A DNA stretch of 64,000 bases from Dirofilaria immitis (Eukaryota > Nematoda > Chromadorea > Rhabditida > Onchocercidae), in assembly GCA_024305405.1 (NCBI GenBank), contig JAKNDB010000087.1, positions 7,938,501 through 8,002,500 of the forward strand. The letters are read 5' to 3'. This document shows, in pieces, positions 45,965 to 60,716 of this stretch. The translations under genes were made by a program, and so were the position numbers. The number at the start of each line of letters is the position of its first letter. The first letter of the stretch is position 1. The notes under the pieces were generated by a model. That model searched no databases and had not been told where the DNA came from. It worked only from the letters and a program-made list of their open reading frames with translations.

Positions 45965-48900
45965 TTAGGTAGTAGATGCATGATCCGTATGATTCTGCTG
46001 ATGAATTTCGCCATAACTTTCATTTGGCAATGAACGACGTAGCATCTTACGTAATCTTGCAATTTCTTCATTTGCTTTCTCCAAATCACCAGCTAATATT
46101 GATTGCCTAAAAATAAATTTTACAATAACTTATTTGCAAACTAAAAATCTTATTCCTCTGAATTACTTTACTTTTAATTCTACTCAATATTATTGTTATT
46201 CTTATATACTGGAATAAGTGCAAAAAAACACAACAATACTGTAACTACTTTACATACCGCTCTTTTAATTTTTTGATATCCGTTTTACAGGTAACATTTT
46301 GGCGTAATAAATCCATTCTTTCCGTTCGTAATTTGTCTACATCATTAAGAAGTTCATTGAGACGTTTTACTTCTTCTTCACGTAAGGATGATTGACGATC
46401 AATGCAAAAACTACATGGCACACGATTCGAATGTATTACTTCAGTAGATGATAATGATTCCTGAACAATCGATATTATATCCTTATATATATATATATAT
46501 ATTATTGTTTGAAAGTTGATTATAACGAAAAAATTGGGAAATTTAAATTTTGTTCAATAAAAATATTTGTAAAATAATGCGAAGAAAAAATTGGGAACCG
46601 GCACTTCCTGATTATTACAAATAGAACATAGCGTTCGGGAAAGTTTTCTTCCTATTGGGTCTGTAAATTTTTTCCCTGATAACCTTCTCGCATTTTCATA
46701 TTTGCAGGAAATGCGATATCCATTTCATTTTATTTTTGCTTTCATCCTAAGTGCTTTCTTGTTATTTCCAGAATTTCTATATTTGCTGTAGAAATAAAAA
46801 AGAGGAAGTTGTTACCAATCCGGTATCAGAATCATGTCCCATTTCAGTGCTTTCATTATCACCACTTGACAGATCCCATTCGCCATGATTATGTTTGCTT
46901 AAATTAATTCAGTTTAATTTTTTTTAAATAATTCAATTACCGGATTGTAATCATCTCTCAATTAAAATATGAAAATTTCACCACCACAAAAATTTATTTA
47001 ATATCAATTTAGAATTGAATGAACAAATAAAAGTTGATACCATAAATCGCTAATTTTCACAAGAGTATTTTGTGATGGAATTGATAAAAGGAATGCAGAC
47101 GAGTTGTCACCACGGCTACTGTATGCTTCTTCCGTTTCATGGTGATGATGTTCTGGTAACGACCTATAAAAATATTTATGCATCAAATCTATTAACTTGA
47201 TCAGTTTTTAGTTTATCGAAATTTTGTTGAATTGAAATTTTCAAATGCATCGTGTATCTGATCCAAAATATGAGAAAAAGAAATTTATAAAGGGAGGAAA
47301 AAAAGGAATTGGAAGAAATTATTAAATAAAAAAAAATTGATTTGATTTTATGATTTTTTTGTCTTTAAATATATGAAAAATACAAAAACTTTCTTATTTA
47401 CCTATAAAGACAGTAAAATAATATTTATTGAATATATTGAAATGTGTTCATTAAAACTAGCAAATTTTAATAATTCCCGGTATTAAATAATAAAAATTTA
47501 TAAAGAGATGTAAGAACATTTAAATACTTATTATTACTGTACTTGAAAAAAATTTCATATTTCATTAGTTAGAGAAATTGAATAACTGCATACTTTTTGA
47601 ATTCACTTGAGAAATTTCGCTGCTGAATACTACTTCCAGCTCCACTGGTTGATGTTGTCGAACTTCTGGAAGTTGATTCACCACCGGTATATGATTTCCG
47701 GTTAACATTTTTTGGACTACTCAACGCAGGTTGTTGCATGGCGGTTGATATTGTTACATCTTGAGATACGGATCGTGACCTGGAAATTATGATACAAAAT
47801 CACTCATTTTAATTTTTTTTATTATTCTTATTTAATTTAAAAGTAAAAAAATTAAAATAAAAAACTACCGATAAGAAATAAAATTATATCCTTTAGCCAA
47901 TGTAGATTATATGATATGTATATATTTACCTTCCAGTCAGTACTTTTTAACAGAATGAAAAATTCCTGTTGGATGTGGAATGTTATCCGTCGTTTCCAGT
48001 AATGGTAAACCGTAAAATTGTGCTCGTTCTTTTAAGTTACCATAAAGTGCTTCTAATAATGATGATCGTGTTCGCTCCTGTAAAAAAACCTAAGAATAGT
48101 CTTATCAAAACTTTAAGTATTGATTTAATTTTAGAATAATTAAGCAATAATTAATGCAATTGTAAATTGCTTAATATTTGATCATGTTGAACAACGATTA
48201 CTTGCGATAATATATATCCTTAAACTAAATAATAATGACGATTTGTTTTTGATGATACAATGATTAAAAAATGATGGAAAATATTCAAAATTTATCATCA
48301 GTAAAGTAAGCAAATAATTTTTCTGGTCTTGAAATTAATAATATCAATAAAACTTACAGCAAGTTTGGCAAATTTCATCGATTTATAAGCTGCATTTTCA
48401 GCATTGATTAATTTGGTAAGTAAAAATTACGAAATTCTTGGCCTTTCCGGAAAATGGATGGTGCCGGAAGGGTAGGTCCAAAAATGGAACATCATCACGT
48501 GCTGTTACAGATACCTGAAAACCAAAAATTATATAAATCAAGTGGAATAATAACAGTTATAAAAGGATACGGAACTTGAAAAGCAATAATTTAGAATTAA
48601 ATAATACCTGGAACTTAAATTTTGAAAATATTGTTTAGTGAATTTGAAACCTAAAATTTTTAGAAAATTTCAACAAAACAAACTTACACGATAGCGAACT
48701 TTTTCACTGCCTGAATCAATAGGTTGAACAACAATGAAAGCATGTAGGAAATTACTTGCTATCATATCAGCCGAAAATGGAGTATTTTCTTCCTGAAATC
48801 GTAATTATTTTAGTATTAAAAGATAATCAAATACATAGAAATAAACTTATCACCTAATCTGCTTTCGTTTTTTGCTTACAAATATTAACAATAACTTTTT

Positions 48901-51900
48901 TAAAATGGATTTAAAAATAACCTGAAAAACGATAGCAACAATATCATTTCCAATATGTCTTTTTCGTTGTAATTGTTGGATGTCACCGGCTGTATATGGT
49001 AACATGGTAGATATGTGAAACATAATTTCACGTTGTCGAAATTGGCAATAAACTGATTCTATACCTGTTTGACCGTGTTGGGTATCCAATCCACCTCGAT
49101 AACCCTTTAAAAATTATTGATAGTATTTTTAGCATTTAATATTTACTTCAATTAAAAATATTCAACTAATATCAATAAGCAATAATAAATATTTTTATCA
49201 ATGAAAAAATATTATCAATAACTATATTGATAGGAAAGAATGATAAGGAAATTACTGAATGTGAAAAATTTAGTAAATAAATGATAAATAGAAAAACATT
49301 TAAGTATATTAAAAGAAACAGGTATATGGAATACGTATGTTAAAATATTTAGGGGTTCGAATAATACATCTGCAAGTGTTCCGTTTTTAAATACAATTAC
49401 TTCATTATTGTTCGTATAAAATATGATATCAGTTATGTTTATGATATGATATTAAGTCCGACGAAGTCTTCAAATAATCCATCAGATTAAATTAATGTCA
49501 TCCATTTTGACGATATCTTTCTTTAAAAAATGTAAAATAAGATTTCATTTCATTCATTTATTTATATATTAAAAAAATATGTATATATACATATTATATA
49601 TTTTTAAAAATGCGACCATTTGATAATTATTCATTTAGAAAATATAAAATTATTAACCTTGAAATCTCTGAGCTCTATTCGTTCACCAATAATATTTAAA
49701 AATTCATCGAAAGCATCTGAATGTGTCGCATTTCCGAAAAGTTCTTCTTCGGTGGTCTGCAAAATCAGGCTAAATTTTACAGTAATAAAAAAATAGTTGT
49801 ACTTATTAAGTAAATAGTAATATTTTTTCTAATTTTCAAACCAAAAAAAAGGAATTTGGCTATCTCATCCCTAATGTGTACATATATGAAATAAAAAAAA
49901 GATTAATAATTTTTTTTTCACATAGTTATTAAATTATTGGGCTTATATTATTAAACTTATTCCTTACATAATAGAATTTGTTTTTTCTCCAAAACAAAAT
50001 CTTTTGATAAATTTAATGATATGAATTGAAATTTTATAAGTTATTTCTTATTTCACCTGTCCGAATCGTTGATAGATAATTCCAAATTTGTAGGTGTTTG
50101 TTAAAACATGCTCGTCATATTTTAAAATCATTTCCGTGCCACCTGGAAAAGCTACTGGACTAAATCGATCCGTTGTTACTTCATCACATAATAATTGTGC
50201 CATACGACTTGCAGTTGGTCGATCTGCTAGAGCTAAAAAATTGTTTATCAGCCATAAAGTAATAAAAATATTTTTCTTTATTTATTATTTACATATAACT
50301 AAGCATTGCTCTGCAAATGCATGTCATCTTAATTGCATGCATTAAAAATTGTGTTAAATCGATTTATACGTTATATATGATTATTTGATTGCAAAATTAT
50401 GCATAATAATAATAATTCTTTTTCTTTCTAAATAATTACCAGAAGCGGGAACAATTTCATGTACAGTTCCATGTCCAGTCCGCAATATAATCCTGAAATG
50501 CTCTTGAGATGAGATTAACTCCGTTCGTGCTGACAATACCAATGGTCCAAGTTTATTGTCAATCGCATAGAAATCATGATGCTCCTAGAAATATATTTAT
50601 TTATTCATTATCCATTCATTCATTCATACAAAAATGAATAAAACTGTTACTTAATTCCAGATCCCATAGTATTTATATATTTCGGATGTCCCATAATATT
50701 AATAATTCGAATATAATTCAACGCAAAAATATATCGCGATAATTTAAAACTAGCAATAACTGAAGCTTAATTAGATTTAATCAGTAGGTAAAATTAGGTT
50801 CGCATGAATGATTAATTTATTGATTTCTTGTTTATTGTAATGGATATCTTTTATTACCTGCATTTGTTTGATTAACTTGAACGATCGAATAATTTATTAA
50901 TTTATTTATTTATATTTAAATTTTCCTTTTTTTTTTTCAGTAAGCTCACATTTGTAATCATTCTCAACTAATAAATGATTACGGTAAATCTTTACCATAA
51001 TCATACGGCTGTTTACAGAAATAATCAAATTATTATGATATTTTTTTCTCTTCATCTCAAAACAAAAGATTGGAAATAAAAAAATTTTAAAGAAATTGAG
51101 AATAATTAATCATACTCGTCCGACAAAATGTCGTCTATAACAATGTGACGTATCATCAGTTTCTAATTTTGATCGAGCACAGCTACTGGTAGTCGAACAA
51201 CAACCAACAATTTCATCATCGATACTAATATTGCAATTGCTTATACCATCCATCCAATAACCACCACCAACAGGTAAAACAATTTGTGGATATGGTCCCG
51301 AGTGTTTCAGAATCTAGAGTTATCACATTTATTTCATGAATTTATCCGTAAATATATGTTTAAATTAAATGGCTGAATTTTCTATACAATATTTATTTCT
51401 TTTTGTCCAAAAAGCAAAATTACTAGTTATAAAATTTGTATTTTTTTAGTAAAAATCTTTTACTAAATATTATTTATTTTATACAGAGTGAAATTTAAAA
51501 ATTTCTCTAATCGAATTGGGATAATTCAGATATTAAAACAATAAATAGAAATCAATAGATCTGCATTAAATATATTGCCTACATGAATGATTTTCATTTT
51601 TCACTTTTTTCACGATATTTTCAGTTAGTCCAATTTTATTTTCAATTGATATTTGTTTTTGTTCACAATCAGTTAGAAATTACATCGGAAAGAAAAAGAT
51701 CAAATTATTATATTTGTTTAATCTTAGCAAAAACAAAATATTCATTAATAAAATTGGACTAATATGGTTTATAGAAAATTTTCAAAAATTTCATTTACCT
51801 CTTTGATAGTATCTCTGGTCTGTATGCCATCACCGTTACCATCAAATTGAGCAGTTTTATTGTTCTAAAATAATGATTATAATATATATAGGAGAAAATT

Positions 51901-52421
51901 CAAGAAAAAGAATCAAAAAATGGACACAAGAAAAGATGTATATCGTTTCTGTATTGTTCAATATGTCAGATGTTATCATCTTACTTTTTATGTCTGATAT
52001 TACTGCATCGAGAACTTGTATAAAATGAAAACAAATTACTTACATTTATCATGATTTTAATAAATTTAAATAATTAATGATTATTTTAGTCATATTATAT
52101 ATTACTATTGTCATTAACAAACAATTATGAGAAAAACTGTGATAAATTATTATATTTTAAAGGCAACAATGAATGACTGATTTATTTGATATTTTAAATG
52201 CCATAATAAATGAATTAATTATTTAATCATTAATTTCATCTATTCTATCAATCGATCAATATGTTTGCTATTGATTGAATAATTTTATAATAGCTAATTA
52301 TATCAGTTAGCAATTTAATTACTTATTCATTTTATTTGTTTTTTTGCGCTTTAAATAAACCTTAATTTATAAAAGCATGACAAATTTGGTTATTAAATAA
52401 TGCTCCCAAATATCTTACATA

Positions 52422-52453
<32 letters not shown>

Positions 52454-55400
52454 ATAAATTTTATTTTAAATGCAAGATTAAAACAATTCCTTCAAATAAA
52501 AATTGTCATTATTAATTGATAATTCAAGCGATAATTCTATTAATCAACACTTAACTTTTATTATCACTGAAAAAGTCAAATAATAATGGAAAAGACAGTG
52601 AATGAGAACTAAACTCAAGTTTGAAATATATAACATTGATATATTATAGAAAGGAAAATATCAACTTCAAATTTTTGCAAAATTCTCACATTATTCAAAC
52701 CATCAGCAACCGATTGCACCTCTGGTAAATATCGTAAATAATCAATAGATTTTGTGCTACTAATCAATACTGGATTGCTAATTTCAATGGACAGTAATTT
52801 ACGTGGAAAAAATAGATTAAACAAGCTACGTGTTCTTCCGATTTTTGGATATGAAATATTGTAATGCTGTGCTTCTTTCATATTTCGATCTGCTGTTAAT
52901 AGTTTTTCTGCTGCAGATGCCATGAATTTGGCTCGATCAAATCTTGATTCTTCATGACGCGAAGTGATCCATTGATGATTGTTACCATCATTAATCAAAT
53001 TATTGTTTTCATTGTACCATGAGGTCTTTGAATTACTAAAACATTGATTCTCTGATGAAATGGGATCAGCTTCATCGTCATTATCATTCCCATCATTATC
53101 ATTACCATCATTGTCATCGTCCTCATCATTACTATCACTATCACTATCACTATTCAAATAGTTGAAACAAGTGCATTTATTATTTATTGTAGCAAAACGT
53201 TCTCGTCTGGAACAATATGATCCGTCTTTATTTTGTTTTATCATCGAATTCCAAATACATAATGGCATATTTTTATGATGTAAAAGGCATTCGAATGAGT
53301 TATTTGCTCGCAATTTTTTTGATTTTTCAGATAATAAATCAAATGAATGAAACTTTGAGATGAATCCGATTGTATTTTTGTTGAAATAAGCTTACAATAT
53401 TTCAATGATTCATTCAGAAAATTTTGTTTCCTATAATTACGGCTGCGTTTTATTGCATTCCATCGTTGAGGTGTTTCAAAAACCAATCGATTTAAATGAT
53501 CAACAGAAAAATACTTCTTCACTACTGGTAATCGCAAATACGGGTAATCGTTAGGATCATAAGCTGGATTATGATACAAACTATTGCAATTATTATCATC
53601 ATTATAATGATATAGATCATTATTATTGATAGTGTTAACACTTGGTGATTTTTCACCATTTAATCGCAATTCAGAACTGTGAAATGAATATTTTGATTGG
53701 TTATTAATTGCTGAAGCAGTAAGAACAGTAGCAGTAGTAATAGTAGAAGTAATAATAGTAATAGGAGTTGTAATAGATGATTGTTGGGCCATTTTATGAA
53801 GAGAATTTCTGAAATCCATTTGTATTGATTATAATGATTAATTATCGTAATAGATGACAAATTTCTATCAGTTATTGCCCAATTATAAATGATTTATTGA
53901 ATGATAATGTTAACAGATGAAATTAAATGAAATGGAAATTAGTAAGGATTAGATAAAACAGGATAAATCAGCATTTTAACAGCATTTTTTTTTTTATTTA
54001 ACTCCTAATAAAGAAAAATTAAATTAGATAAAATATACAAAACAATATATTTAAATCAAAACAAATGAAGTTTCAGATAAGATACATTTAAAACTGACAT
54101 TTTAAAACAATTCAAGCTTTACTATGTCGTAATTATTCTCATCAATAATTACAGCATATGATGATGAAAAATTTTATAGATTTTATAATTAAAAGCCAAA
54201 TTTTGCAAAAACAATAATAGTTAACATTGAATGTTTTGAAATTTAAGAAAATTTCACTTATATGAAAATAAATTGCAAATTTTAAATTCCAACAAAAATT
54301 CCTTCAAAACTTGAAAAGCAATAAAAAGCAAAAGAAAATAGCGAAAGAAGAAGAGAGAGAGAAATATATTTCAGATGTACAAAAAAGCATTCTAATTTAT
54401 GTTATACTATTGGATATATGAAATTATAATAATAATAATAATTAGTTAGATGATATTATATCATTTTATTAGATATATGAAAAGTATTATTAATATTAAA
54501 TAATAATAATAATATTAAATAATAATAATAGTAATAATAATAATAACAATAATAATAATAATATTAAATAATAATAATAGTAATAATAATAACAATAATA
54601 ATAATAATAATAATAATAATAAGGATGATATGATGCTTGGCTAAGCAAAATAATAAAATATCAGTGATAGTTGAATAGACTATTATCCGATATAATGCCA
54701 GATGTGCATACAGATATTATTTTTCCTATTTATGAATATCGGGCGGATAATAGAACAGATATTTAGGAAAACTAAAAATAAGATAATTGATATTAGTGAT
54801 GATTTTAGTAAAAATTTGTTGTAAGACATGCAACTTATTTGCATAGTAAATAAAATCTTAACAAGTTGTCTTTATATATTGTTTACTTCTTTATATGTTT
54901 TTTTTTGCTAATTAGCTTTACAGATTGTACGAATAAACAAAATTATACAGATCATTGACCAACTATAAATCACAAATACTATTTAACTATATTAATTACT
55001 TAATCATCTGTTGTTTATTTAATTTGTGAAGAATTATTTTGCATACTTTATAAAAATATTTGTGAAATAACTGTACAAATAAACAAATAACAATAATATA
55101 ATATATGTGAAATAAATTCGCATTAATGGAAAAACTGATATGAAACGAAGTATTGGTAATGGAAAGCAGAGAAATAGATAATAATTATCGTTGGACGATT
55201 TATTTCTTTTATTTGTACGATTTATGAAGTGAATGCTCGAATAATATTAATATTTTTGTACAAATTCGAATGGTAAAATTGTCAAAAATAATAAATCGTT
55301 TTAGCATTCATTTATAAATATAAACTTCATGAAATAAATTTTACGAATTTTTAGAAATTTGAAAAAAGGAAGGAATCATTTGCTAAAATTATTCATCCAT

Positions 55401-58400
55401 TCCATTTGTTACTATTCGTTGAAATGATTCATTCATTTGTTATTATTTGTTAAAATTAATTACTTAAATGAAATGAAAAAAAAATGAGTTAAAGAAATCA
55501 AAAAAGGAATAAGACCAATTTTATACGATTTCCTCCAACAAAAGTATAATTTAAGCATTTCAACAGCTGGTTGCACTATTATTGCATTGAGAAGAGGAAG
55601 AAGCTAATAAATTTTTTCTAAATTTAAAATTACTCTCATAAGAAATGAAACATTATTCGTTAGCTGTTGCAAAATAAGCAGTAAAAAAAGAAAGAGGAAA
55701 AAGAGAAAAAGATAAAGTTACGTTTCATTTTACTTTCATCTACGATATATTAATAAATTTAGTTTAATTTCAAATCAATCTAAAATCATCAAAAGATATC
55801 ATCATGGGATATAGTGTGTTTAAAAATATAATACGTCATCGACTAACATCAAAATTAAATTTATGAATATTAAATATGACCGTATTATTTAGATATCCAT
55901 TCATTAATTAAAATGAATTACAAATATGTGAAAAAATTAAAAAGTAATTAAAAAATTTTAATTTCTATTATATTTGCCAGGTTAAAGATTAATGCCATAA
56001 AAAGAAGTTGAAAATTTAAGAAATACGTACACATATATCAAAATTTTTAAAATTAAATAGATTTTATTTTATGAATGATAGTATTTTATTGATGCAAATG
56101 GTAATTATTATTTAATGAAAAATCATACAGTGCAATATTTTCTCGTCTCTTCAAAATTGAAAATCTTTTCATCAAAAAATTTCCTTTCAAAAAAAAATGA
56201 CCAATTTATTTTGAATTTAGGTAACGTATGGATTATAGGAATGATTTAGAAATATTAAGTAAATAAATGCATATCTATATACATATATATTACGAATGAA
56301 GGATATACCATAAATATAGTGATAATATCACTATATCAAAATTAATATTATTCATTGAGAATAAAAAATAATCAGAAATGAAAAAAGAGGAAGAGAGAGA
56401 GAAAAAGAAAGAGAAATTGGATGAAGTGAAATATATTTTTTAAGTATTTGAAATATAAGAACCAAAGTAAGATTAATGATATAATGTTAATTAAGAAGAA
56501 CAAAGAAAGAAGAGAAAGAAGAAATAAATTGAAAAATATTATTATTAAAAATATTTTAATAAGCCAATATTTGTGATCTAATAATGATATTACGCTTCCA
56601 TGAATGAATAATCATACTATTTTCTGATAATATATCTGTCATCTGTTTTTGTAGAAGAAAATTTCATTCTTATAACATTGAATAGGATGAGAAGTAATTT
56701 TACTAAAAAGAGAATAGAATAAGATAAGAGATAATTTTATTTAATACATAATTGTTTAAGTGAAAAGTTGATAACTTGAACAATATATACTATCATTCAC
56801 ATTCATCCATTAATTAACTCGAAATTCATTTTCATCATTTTATTTTGGATTTGTCACACAGTTTTGCCTTTCCTCTTTTTTTCCTTTATTCATGTATATA
56901 TATAATATATTCGCAAAATTTTTATTAAAATTTAACAATTATAACAAATGAATTAAAAATTTGTTTGTTTGATTAAAAAACATAAAAACAAATAAGCAAA
57001 GATTTTTCTAAGATAATTATTACAAAAATTTATTATTATATAATAAATAAAATAAATAACAACAACAATAATTAATGTTACCATTAATTACAATAATAAT
57101 TATTGATAATGCTGTTGTTTCATTATGAGCATAGATTGATATAATATTTATGTCAAATTTAAATTTATTTAAAAATTAACTATTTTTTTAATAAAATGTT
57201 TTTAGCTTCTTTTCTTATTCTCCAATTTCTGCAGATTTTAAAATTTATAGAGTTAGTACTTTGAGAAACAAACAGAAATGAGCTCATTAACACATAATTC
57301 ATAATTTGACGCAGAATGGAAATAAATTTTTGGCCATATTTTTACTGCTACCATTTCTCCATTCTTTCTTTTTGCTTTTCTCAATGATTTAAAAAATGTG
57401 AAGCCAAAAACTTCAAAAAGCTAAATTTTCTAAAAGTCTTTTCGCAATTTAATTAATTTATTTTAACTTTATTTACAATATTTTATTCATGCATAATTTG
57501 TATTAATCAATACGACATGAAACATTGTGCTTTAATTCAATTAATTAATTTGCTGATTACTAAATCAAAATTAATAATTTTCGTTTTCCTCGAATAATTT
57601 ATCACAGTATTTTTCACTTTATTTTAATCATAAATGGGTCATAAATGATATCCGAAGGATAGCGTGATAAGTACGCCATATTTATATAATAGATTAATGG
57701 GATTAAAAAACTAAAAACGTATTGTGAAAAATGGATCGGAATTACGAAATGAATTAAAAACATGGCTTCGTATTATGAGTCTATTTTCAGACTTAACTCG
57801 AAATTACAGTACAAGTTAATTAATAAACAACATATTTTATATTAATTAAAGATTATTTTTAGTAGTTGATACGGATAAGTATGAAAATAAATTCTAAGCT
57901 TTTAAATTAATGATCTTAGCATGTTTAATATAAATAAAAAAGTTAAACAGTCGAAGCAAAATACATTTATTGGAATGGAAATGAAAAATATAATTGAACT
58001 CATAAAAATGGAAGTAAATTTAAAATGTATTGCGTGAATCATTAACATCGATCAATTAAGTTTTAATTTATGCAAGTTTCCAGTATATTGAAAGAATTCA
58101 AAGAAAAATTGATCAAAATATACGAAAAGAACAAATTATCAAATTAATATGATTTTTTATTTAATTTTAACATTGTTGAAACAACGATATAACGAGGACG
58201 ATTACAAATATTTTGATTGATCAATAAAGCTTTTGCGATTGTGGTAAATAATAAAACAAAACAATAATGAAAGCATTTAATTTAACGGTATAATTTGAGT
58301 AATTAACTATAATGAACTCATAACTATGATTTAGTAAATTACGCATAATTAAGATTAATAATAATAATTGTAATACTAACACCTCTTAGATTTAACATTA

Positions 58401-60716
58401 TGATTAAAGTAATAAGTTGTGCGACTTCAAAGATGATGAGATGAAATACTAGTGCTCTGATCATATATTTCAAATAAATGACTGAATGATGATAATGATA
58501 ATGCTCTAGACATTATAATTCTGATGGATTATTAATAACAATAATGAATATCAACATGAATCAAGACAGGTAATTAAAACAATTCGAGAGGATAAATATG
58601 AAGAACTTGTTCTATTTTATAATGAATGTATCATTTAAACACCATGATTAAAATTTGAAGAAATCAATACCAAAAAAGGAGGAAGTAATACTTTAACTTT
58701 TTACGACAGCTTTTACTCTCTTAATCATCGAAAGTTCTAATTTACATGTGTCACTTATTCAATCATAGTTCAAAGATTATTTTCTTCATAAAAAAAAACA
58801 ATTATTTCTGATTAATTTATATCGATAAAATAAATTCATTTATTCATCTGCATTGATATTCTTTCATTAATATTCAATAATTTAATTTACCATTATTCTA
58901 TAATTTCTCCATTAATAAAATAATTTAAAAATTTACCTTTCCCTCACATACGTTAATTAATTTTTTCATCAATTAATTTTTTTCTTTTTGAAAAGGAAAG
59001 AAATGAAAGTTTATACCACAATTGTGATAGTTATATTTCTTTGCAAGTGATCACTTATTAATATTATAAAGAATTTGACAGTTCAAATTTATTATAACTT
59101 CGTTCCTTTTTCAAAATATAATATTATTATTTTATAGTAACATTCTCTATTAGTTCTCGGAAATTTTGATAAATTTGCCAATTAATATTCATCATCAAGC
59201 ATAAACCAAAGGGAGAGAGGGAGAGGAGAGAGAGAAAAAGGAACTGTAGAAATATAAACAATATTTTACTTCACTTCCGATTTGGAAGCATTTCTATTTC
59301 ATTTCTAAAAAAGTTCAATTCTTTAAATCTAATCCATTTTTGGGAAATAATAAATTTTAGTAGTAACAGCACAGAAAGCTTATCTATCTCCATCAGCAAA
59401 ACAAAAACAATTATCATATTTGATTATATGATATTATATCTGTCTTAATATTCATTTCAATTGTCACATTTTTATTGCATTATATTCGTATTTATAAAGG
59501 AAATTTTTCGCTTTTGCCAAATATTAGATTGGAAACAAAATTATTAAATCATCAAATGATAAAATATTATATTCTGATTCTAAATCTATCTCAATATCAT
59601 CTCAAATTAATTTTTAATAAATATTTTGAAAAATTGCAAGTTTGCATATTTTTTCATTCTAATAGTTATTTACTAAAACTTTATGAGAAATATTATTGTT
59701 TATTTTGATCTAATATGTTACCTTCACTAATTTTAGCGCTATTTAGAATAAGTAAAAGTAATATATCAATTATTAATTATTATTATTATTTTAACAGTAG
59801 ATACTATATGCGTATGAATCCTTTATACAACATTACAAATCTTATAACTTTGTTGGAAAAAATTAATCTTAAAGAATTTTAAAAATTAAAATGTTTTTAT
59901 GCTATTTTCAAATTATTCATCTCATTTAAAAGGAAAGTTTAATTGCTAAATAAACCTTAGTCACATAATTAAGTGAGTGATTTTATGCAAATTCTCTAAC
60001 TAAAAAGTAAAATGAATAGAAATTTCTTTGAAAAGTTCAGAACGAATATAGAATTAAATGAAAAAAAAATTTTTTCTAATACACTTACATGAATATCAGG
60101 CATTTCACATCGTTGATCATCTAAACGCTGACTTTGCATTCGTTCCAAAAATGCCAAAAAATCGTTTGACTAAATATCGTAATTTCAATTTTTGAATACA
60201 TTTTAAAAATTAAGTATTAGGGAAGAAAAAATGGAAACATAAGAAAAAAATTTTTGTCATTTTTTGAAAATTAGCTAAGCTTTATCTTATTAATATATAT
60301 ATTATTAAATTGGCAATTGAATAAGCGATTAATAAGAAAGATGAAATATGAAATCGAATTGAAATATTTGATACTAATGCATAAATAGAATAAAAGTGAT
60401 AAAGTAGAAAATAAAATAACTCATTTCCGAATGGAATAATTCTTTTCATTACTTCGATAACTTATTATTAATTGAAAATTTATCAAATTTACAGAACAAA
60501 TTAAATTATTTCTAATAAACGAAATAGATGACTGATATTATAAATAATACCGTTAAATCGAGGTTGCTATGGAAATTAGTATCGGAGGGTCGATTTCCGG
60601 TAACCATAAATAAGCAGCTACTGGCACTACTGCTACTATCGCTTTTCTTGCGTATAACTTCATTTGCCGGTGCATCTTTGTTGAGCATTAGCGAATCGCA
60701 ATTTGTCGAATTACGT
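45965..60716 (-). CDS. Rap1GAP: Rap GTPase-activating protein with GoLoco motif (5' incomplete)
   Basis: Activates GTP hydrolysis on Rap small GTPases; the GoLoco motif binds Gi/o-type alpha subunits. Exons: 60551-60716, 60089-60169 (GoLoco, [17 protein letters not shown]), 52690-53819, 51799-51864, 51116-51313, 50440-50584, 50057-50232, 49658-49756, 48922-49104, 48688-48792, 48358-48514, 47930-48077, 47594-47779, 47041-47163, 46816-46897, 46258-46460 and 45965-46106 (stop). Family blocks: [75 protein letters not shown] and [16 protein letters not shown] (catalytic asparagine thumb). Then come [16 protein letters not shown] and [11 protein letters not shown], which single out Rap1GAP over SIPA1 proteins. 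A Ser-rich region and a C-terminal coiled coil (46258-46106) follow. Exon 52690-53819 is long, disordered and Asn/Asp/Ser-rich. It is out of phase with the GoLoco exon and has its own ATGs (53819, 53792), so two promoters or isoforms are likely. Frame slips at runs near 53376, 48481, 48423 and 47945 look like sequencing error. The first exon(s) were not found. Confidence 0.9.
46484..46502. repeat. TA microsatellite in Rap1GAP intron
   Basis: Pure TA dinucleotide run just upstream, in gene orientation, of exon 46258-46460. Confidence 0.85.
52412..52453. repeat. AT microsatellite in Rap1GAP intron
   Basis: About 40 bp of AT dinucleotides with one interruption, between exons 51799-51864 and 52690-53819. 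Confidence 0.85.
53820..60088. other. Long AT-rich intron or internal promoter region of Rap1GAP
   Basis: About 6.3 kb separates the GoLoco exon from the large exon at 52690-53819. I see no conserved coding sequence on either strand, only low-complexity AT-rich DNA and an AAT repeat tract. If the large exon is a first exon, its promoter lies in the lower-coordinate part of this stretch. Confidence 0.5.
54498..54622. repeat. AAT trinucleotide repeat tract
   Basis: Blocks of (AAT)n interrupted by AATATTAAAT and AGT variants; some interrupted blocks are themselves duplicated. It lies about 0.7 kb upstream (in gene sense) of the large Rap1GAP exon. Confidence 0.9.

Noticed and set aside
48922..49104. 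Assignment of the Rap-GAP gene to the SIPA1/SPAR family
   Set aside because: The flanking blocks [16 protein letters not shown] and [11 protein letters not shown], and the GoLoco exon, are Rap1GAP features; no PDZ domain was found.
53660..53860. Minus-strand frame with a poly-leucine run
   Set aside because: It is a shifted reading of the repeat-rich start of the large Rap1GAP exon. The frame with [19 protein letters not shown] continues into a long ORF and is preferred.
54676..54756. Inverted repeat around TATTATCCG as a second microRNA-like hairpin
   Set aside because: Only about 10 bp pair before bulges and mismatches, with a loop over 50 bases; this is weak in AT-rich DNA.
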